Source of the DNA: Desulfovibrio sp.
Lineage (GTDB): Bacteria; Desulfobacterota; Desulfovibrionia; Desulfovibrionales; Desulfovibrionaceae
Direction of reading: 5' to 3'
DNA: 10,601 bases
Assembly (NCBI GenBank): GCA_031270875.1
Contig: JAISXC010000007.1
Coordinates: 1-10,601, forward strand
The position numbers and the translations under genes are program-made. This document shows, piece after piece, positions 7,699 through 10,601 of the stretch; the first letter of the stretch is position 1; the number at the start of each line of letters is the position of its first letter. The notes under the pieces are model-generated. The model did no database searches, was not told the origin of the DNA, and saw nothing but the letters and a program-made list of their open reading frames with translations.

Positions 7699-7817
7699 GT
7701 TGGAAACAATAACGACCGAGTTACGGCCGGCGGACGCACCGGGCCGACGGTTGCGCACAACGCGTAAATGATGTACATATCCGCGGCGTTCGCAAGCTAT
7801 AAAAGAAGGAGCCCCAA

Positions 7818-9170
7818 GTGGAGTACAAAACCGAAGAACTGTCGCCTGTCAAAAAAAAGATCGTCATCACCACTGAGGCGCAGGAAGTGGAAGCGGCCAT
7901 TGCCGGGGCTGTCGCCCTGTATAAAACATCCCTCCAGATGGACGGATTCCGCAAGGGAAAAGTTCCCGCCCCGGTTATCGAAAAACGGTTCCACGACAAA
8001 ATTTACGAAGAGGCCCGCCAGGATCTTGTCAACGTGCATATCAACGAAGTCATGCAATCCCTCGGCGTCAGCCCCGTTTCCGGCATAAACCTTGACGGGC
8101 CGGACACGCTGGAACGCGGGAAGGGCTTCACATACAGCATTGAGTTTGAGGTGCTTCCCGCTCTTGATCTGCCCCCGTATGAGGGCATGGAGGAGGTACA
8201 GGAAAAAGTTGTCGTGAAAGAGGAGGAAGTGGATGAAGTTGTTGAGCGCATCCGCCGCGACAACGCCAGGCTTGTTCCCGTTGACGGCGATGGGCCCGCT
8301 GTGGACGGTCAGGTGGTCAATCTGGACTTTGCCGCCTATGCGGACGGCAAACCGGTGGAGAACGTGTCCGCCGAAAATTTTGAGTTGACGCTCGGCGAAC
8401 GCCAGGCGCTGGAAGAGTTCGAGGCGCTTGTGAAAACCATCCCCTACGGCCGGGAAGGCGAGGGGGAGATACATTTTCCCGACGACTTCATCGCCCCGCA
8501 TCTGGCGGGAAAAATCGTCACCATGAAAGTACGGGTGCATGCCGTCAAAGAGCGTCAACTTCCTGAACTTGATAACGAACTGGCCAAAAAACTGGGCGTG
8601 GAAACGATGGGGGAACTCAGGGAAAAAATTGCCGACAGCTACGTGAAAAGCCGCGCCGCCCTCAACAAAAGCGCAACCCAGAAAAAGCTCCTGGACAAGC
8701 TGGTAAAAATGACGGATTTTCCCCTGCCGGAGAGCATGGTCGACATTCAGGTCAATACCCTGCTCGCGGCGCAGAAGTCGCGCCTTGAGCGCGTCGGCAA
8801 GAGCATGGAATCCCTTGGCAAAAGTCTGGAAGACCTGCGGGGGGAGGTTTTGCCCAAAGCCAGAGAGATAGCGCGCTGTCAGGTGCTTTTGCTCTCCATT
8901 GCCAGGAAGGAAGGGCTGGAGGCCAGCGATCAGGAAATCAACTCCCATATTTACCAGGCAAGTCTGCAAAGCGGAGATGACTTCAACACATTGCGGGCTC
9001 AATATGAACGTTCAGGCATGATTTTTGCATTGCGTGATCGTCTGCTGGCCGACAAAGCCATGGAACTTGTCTACGCCAAGGCCGCCATTTCGGAAGTGGA
9101 ACCTTCTGAAAGCGAAGCGGCCGAAGCCGCCGGCGAAAACGGCGCCGCTGAAAACAGCTCCGCGTCATAA
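7818..9170 (+). CDS. tig: Trigger factor (ribosome-associated chaperone and prolyl isomerase)
   Basis: Trigger factor binds ribosomal protein L23 at the exit tunnel and shields nascent chains; its FKBP-like domain is a peptidyl-prolyl isomerase. The 450-residue product has near-normal length. The N-terminal domain (about 1-115) carries the ribosome-docking signature GFRKGKVP at 43-50. The isomerase domain is at about 155-245, starting where [16 protein letters not shown] is seen, and the helical C-terminal chaperone domain runs from about 250 to 425. The last 25 residues are an Ala/Glu/Ser-rich acidic tail. The start is GTG 7818-7820, with AAGGAG 6 nt upstream and the usual beginning [14 protein letters not shown] strong promoter lies about 115 nt upstream. 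It is the first gene of the plus-strand unit, and clpP follows after 33 nt. The order tig-clpP-clpX is common in bacteria and couples folding to degradation. Confidence 0.97.
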   Translation: MEYKTEELSPVKKKIVITTEAQEVEAAIAGAVALYKTSLQMDGFRKGKVPAPVIEKRFHDKIYEEARQDLVNVHINEVMQSLGVSPVSGINLDGPDTLERGKGFTYSIEFEVLPALDLPPYEGMEEVQEKVVVKEEEVDEVVERIRRDNARLVPVDGDGPAVDGQVVNLDFAAYADGKPVENVSAENFELTLGERQALEEFEALVKTIPYGREGEGEIHFPDDFIAPHLAGKIVTMKVRVHAVKERQLPELDNELAKKLGVETMGELREKIADSYVKSRAALNKSATQKKLLDKLVKMTDFPLPESMVDIQVNTLLAAQKSRLERVGKSMESLGKSLEDLRGEVLPKAREIARCQVLLLSIARKEGLEASDQEINSHIYQASLQSGDDFNTLRAQYERSGMIFALRDRLLADKAMELVYAKAAISEVEPSESEAAEAAGENGAAENSSAS

Positions 9171-9203
9171 CGGCATACCGCCGCATTCCGAGGAAAAGTC
9201 GCC

Positions 9204-9812
9204 ATGTCGTTAATTCCCATGGTCATTGAGACAACCGGCCGTTCCGAGCGGGCCTACGACATTTATTCGCGCCTGCTCAAAGACCGCATCATCCTGCTCG
9301 GCACGGAAGTCAATGACGGAGTGGCCTCGCTGGTATGCGCCCAGTTGCTTTTTCTGGAATCACAGGATCCCGAAAAAGAAATCAGCCTCTACATCAACAG
9401 CCCCGGAGGCTCCGTAACCGCCGGGCTCGCCATATACGACACCCTGCGTTTCATTTCTTCGCCGGTGTCAACCGTGTGCATAGGCCTGGCCGCCAGCATG
9501 GGGGCTTTTTTGCTGGCGGCCGGAGCTCCTGGCCTTCGTTTCGCCCTGCCCAACAGCCAGATCCTGATCCATCAACCATCGGGAGGATATCAGGGACAGG
9601 CGACGGACATCGAGATTCACGCCCGCGAAGTCCTGCGGCTCAAAGAAAATCTCAACCGAATGCTGGCTGAAAACACGGGGCGACCCTATGAGGACGTTGC
9701 GGCCGCCACCGAGAGGGACAATTTTCTAACGCCTGAAGAAGCCAAAAAGCTCGGCATTATTGACCGCGTACTGGTTTCGCGCAGCGACATGTCGCCGGGA
9801 AAGAGCAAGTAA
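9204..9812 (+). CDS. clpP: ATP-dependent Clp protease proteolytic subunit ClpP
   Basis: ClpP forms the 14-subunit barrel that degrades proteins unfolded and fed in by ClpX (or ClpA). The product has 202 residues, a normal length with a short N-terminal segment before the mature start [18 protein letters not shown]. The catalytic triad is intact: Ser98 in GLAASMGAF, His123 in LIHQPSGG and Asp172 in [12 protein letters not shown]. The oxyanion-region NSPGGSV (65-71) and the handle-helix sequence [17 protein letters not shown] (131-147) are typical. The position before the nucleophile is Leu (GLAAS), where E. coli has Gln; this position varies in the family. The ATG at 9204 is preceded by GAGGAAAA at about 10 nt. 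The gene lies 33 nt after tig and 4 nt before clpX, so tig, clpP and clpX are probably co-transcribed. Confidence 0.97.
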   Translation: MSLIPMVIETTGRSERAYDIYSRLLKDRIILLGTEVNDGVASLVCAQLLFLESQDPEKEISLYINSPGGSVTAGLAIYDTLRFISSPVSTVCIGLAASMGAFLLAAGAPGLRFALPNSQILIHQPSGGYQGQATDIEIHAREVLRLKENLNRMLAENTGRPYEDVAAATERDNFLTPEEAKKLGIIDRVLVSRSDMSPGKSK

Positions 9813-9816
9813 ATTT

Positions 9817-10601
9817 ATGTCAAAAATCAAAAAATCCATGACAAGAGAGACCTTGCGCTGCTCTTTTTGCGGGCGCAACGAACTTGAGGTGCAAAATCTC
9901 ATTGTGCATGACGCCGCCGCAATATGCGACAACTGCGTCAAACAGTGCAATGAGATCATACTGCGCGATCAGCGCGAAAATACGGAAAACGAGGAGCGGC
10001 TGCGCTCTCCCATGGAAATAAAAAGCCGGCTGGACAAGTATGTCATCGGCCAGCACGAGGCGAAAAAAAATCTTTCCGTGGCGGTGCACAACCATTACAA
10101 ACGCGTATTTTACGGCGATTCTCCGGGCGACGACGTGGAGCTTGAAAAAAGCAACATACTTCTTGTCGGGCCCTCCGGCAGCGGCAAAACGCTGCTTGCC
10201 AAGACGCTGGCAAAAATTCTGCGCGTTCCCTTCGCGATTTCGGATGCGACCACGCTTACAGAGGCGGGTTATGTCGGCGAAGACGTGGAAAACATCCTTG
10301 TCCAGCTTTTGCAGAACGCGGACTACGACCTGGAGGCGGCGAGCAAGGGCATTATTTATATTGACGAAATAGACAAAATTTCACGCAAGGGCGACGGGCC
10401 TTCCATAACCCGTGACGTGTCCGGGGAGGGCGTGCAGCAGGCCCTGCTGAAAATCATTGAAGGAACTGAAGCCAATATTCCCCCCAAGGGCGGACGCAAG
10501 CACCCGCAGCAGGAATTTATCCGCATGAACACGTCCAATATCCTGTTTATTGTCGGGGGCGCGTTCGTCGGCCTCGACAAAATCGTGGAGTCGCGGGTAA
10601 G
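9817..10601 (+). CDS. clpX: ClpX, ATP-binding unfoldase subunit of ClpXP (partial, 3' end beyond window)
   Basis: ClpX is the AAA+ unfoldase that recognises tagged substrates and threads them into ClpP. From ATG 9817 the frame is open for 261 codons to the window edge, roughly 60% of a normal ClpX. The N-terminal zinc-binding domain has its four Cys at 15, 18, 37 and 40 (CSFC and CDNC). The AAA+ domain has Walker A GPSGSGKT (118-125), pore loop 1 GYVGED, Walker [11 protein letters not shown] and the RKH-loop region [13 protein letters not shown]. The stretch [11 protein letters not shown] is also typical. ATG 9817 follows the clpP stop by 4 nt, with GGGAAAGAG upstream at somewhat long spacing. 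The internal ATG 9838 has no ribosome binding site. The segment between the two Cys pairs differs from the common LIAGP form. Missing downstream are the sensor-2 region and the ClpP-contact IGF-type loop. Confidence 0.96.
   Translation, partial: MSKIKKSMTRETLRCSFCGRNELEVQNLIVHDAAAICDNCVKQCNEIILRDQRENTENEERLRSPMEIKSRLDKYVIGQHEAKKNLSVAVHNHYKRVFYGDSPGDDVELEKSNILLVGPSGSGKTLLAKTLAKILRVPFAISDATTLTEAGYVGEDVENILVQLLQNADYDLEAASKGIIYIDEIDKISRKGDGPSITRDVSGEGVQQALLKIIEGTEANIPPKGGRKHPQQEFIRMNTSNILFIVGGAFVGLDKIVESRV

Larger units (their letters stand above)
7512..7817. other. Divergent ftsH/tig intergenic region (306 nt)
   Basis: No convincing gene lies here. The region holds the ftsH promoter and leader on the left and the tig promoter on the right, with the two -35 elements about 80 nt apart. 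The part around 7636-7710 is clearly AT-rich compared with the flanking genes, including a T-run at 7639-7644 and an A/T block at 7678-7698. A leader of about 110 nt precedes tig. The short reading frames crossing the region lack ribosome binding sites and recognisable content. Confidence 0.7.

Noticed and set aside
7584..7778. Short minus-strand frames of 64 and 107 codons in the ftsH/tig intergenic region
   Set aside because: They run through both promoters, have no ribosome binding site, and show no conserved or membrane-type pattern strong enough to call.
7797..9002. 401-codon open frame on the minus strand opposite tig
   Set aside because: It is antisense to a full-length, conserved trigger factor, with His/Phe/Gly-rich composition typical of shadow frames.
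9171..9203. Possible terminator between tig and clpP
   Set aside because: The 33-nt gap contains only the clpP ribosome binding site and no GC stem with a T-tract, so read-through is expected.
1..10601. CRISPR array, tRNA/rRNA genes, insertion sequences, integrase sites or a defence system
   Set aside because: I found no spaced direct repeats, transposase-like frames, terminal inverted repeats or cloverleaf-like sequence. Nearly all the DNA is accounted for by conserved housekeeping genes.

Overview
The window is 10.6 kb of gene-dense, GC-rich DNA made up almost entirely of recognisable bacterial housekeeping genes. The gene order ftsH-folP-cdaA-cdaR-glmM on the minus strand, divergent from tig-clpP-clpX on the plus strand, together with the Ala-rich, Gram-negative-type proteins, suggests a sulfate-reducer-type Desulfobacterota, most likely Desulfovibrionaceae. 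That placement is inferred from gene content and remembered synteny, not from a database search.

Layout. (1) Positions 1-1427, minus strand: the N-terminal 475 residues of a type I secretion ABC transporter/ATPase of the LssB/LapB kind, with an inactive peptidase-C39-like domain and an Ala/Pro-rich leader. Its ATPase domain lies beyond the left edge. (2) Positions 1428-1652: a spacer with a minus-strand terminator-like hairpin after glmM and a perfect 12-bp palindrome over the transporter's ribosome binding site. (3) Positions 1653-7511, minus strand: a five-gene cluster read in the order ftsH, folP, cdaA, cdaR, glmM. Three consecutive junctions overlap (8, 8 and 14 nt) and the last gap is 18 nt, so this looks like one translationally coupled transcription unit. 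(4) Positions 7512-7817: a divergent intergenic region with a good sigma70-type promoter facing each way. A perfect 15-bp inverted repeat covers the -10 of the ftsH promoter. (5) Positions 7818-10601, plus strand: tig, clpP and the first 261 codons of clpX, which runs off the right edge.

How it works together. The divergent promoters drive two protein quality-control sets: the membrane protease FtsH one way, and the ribosome-bound chaperone trigger factor with the ClpXP protease the other. The ftsH transcript also carries dihydropteroate synthase (folate), the cyclic di-AMP synthase CdaA with its membrane regulator CdaR, and GlmM, which makes glucosamine-1-phosphate for peptidoglycan and LPS. 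This puts the cdaA-cdaR-glmM module, best known from Firmicutes, into a Gram-negative-type operon with ftsH and folP.

I see no mobile element, CRISPR array, RNA gene, toxin-antitoxin or defence system, and no wholly unfamiliar gene. The points worth a second look are regulatory (the two promoter/RBS palindromes and the overlap-coupled operon) and two Arg substitutions in conserved loops of the dihydropteroate synthase.
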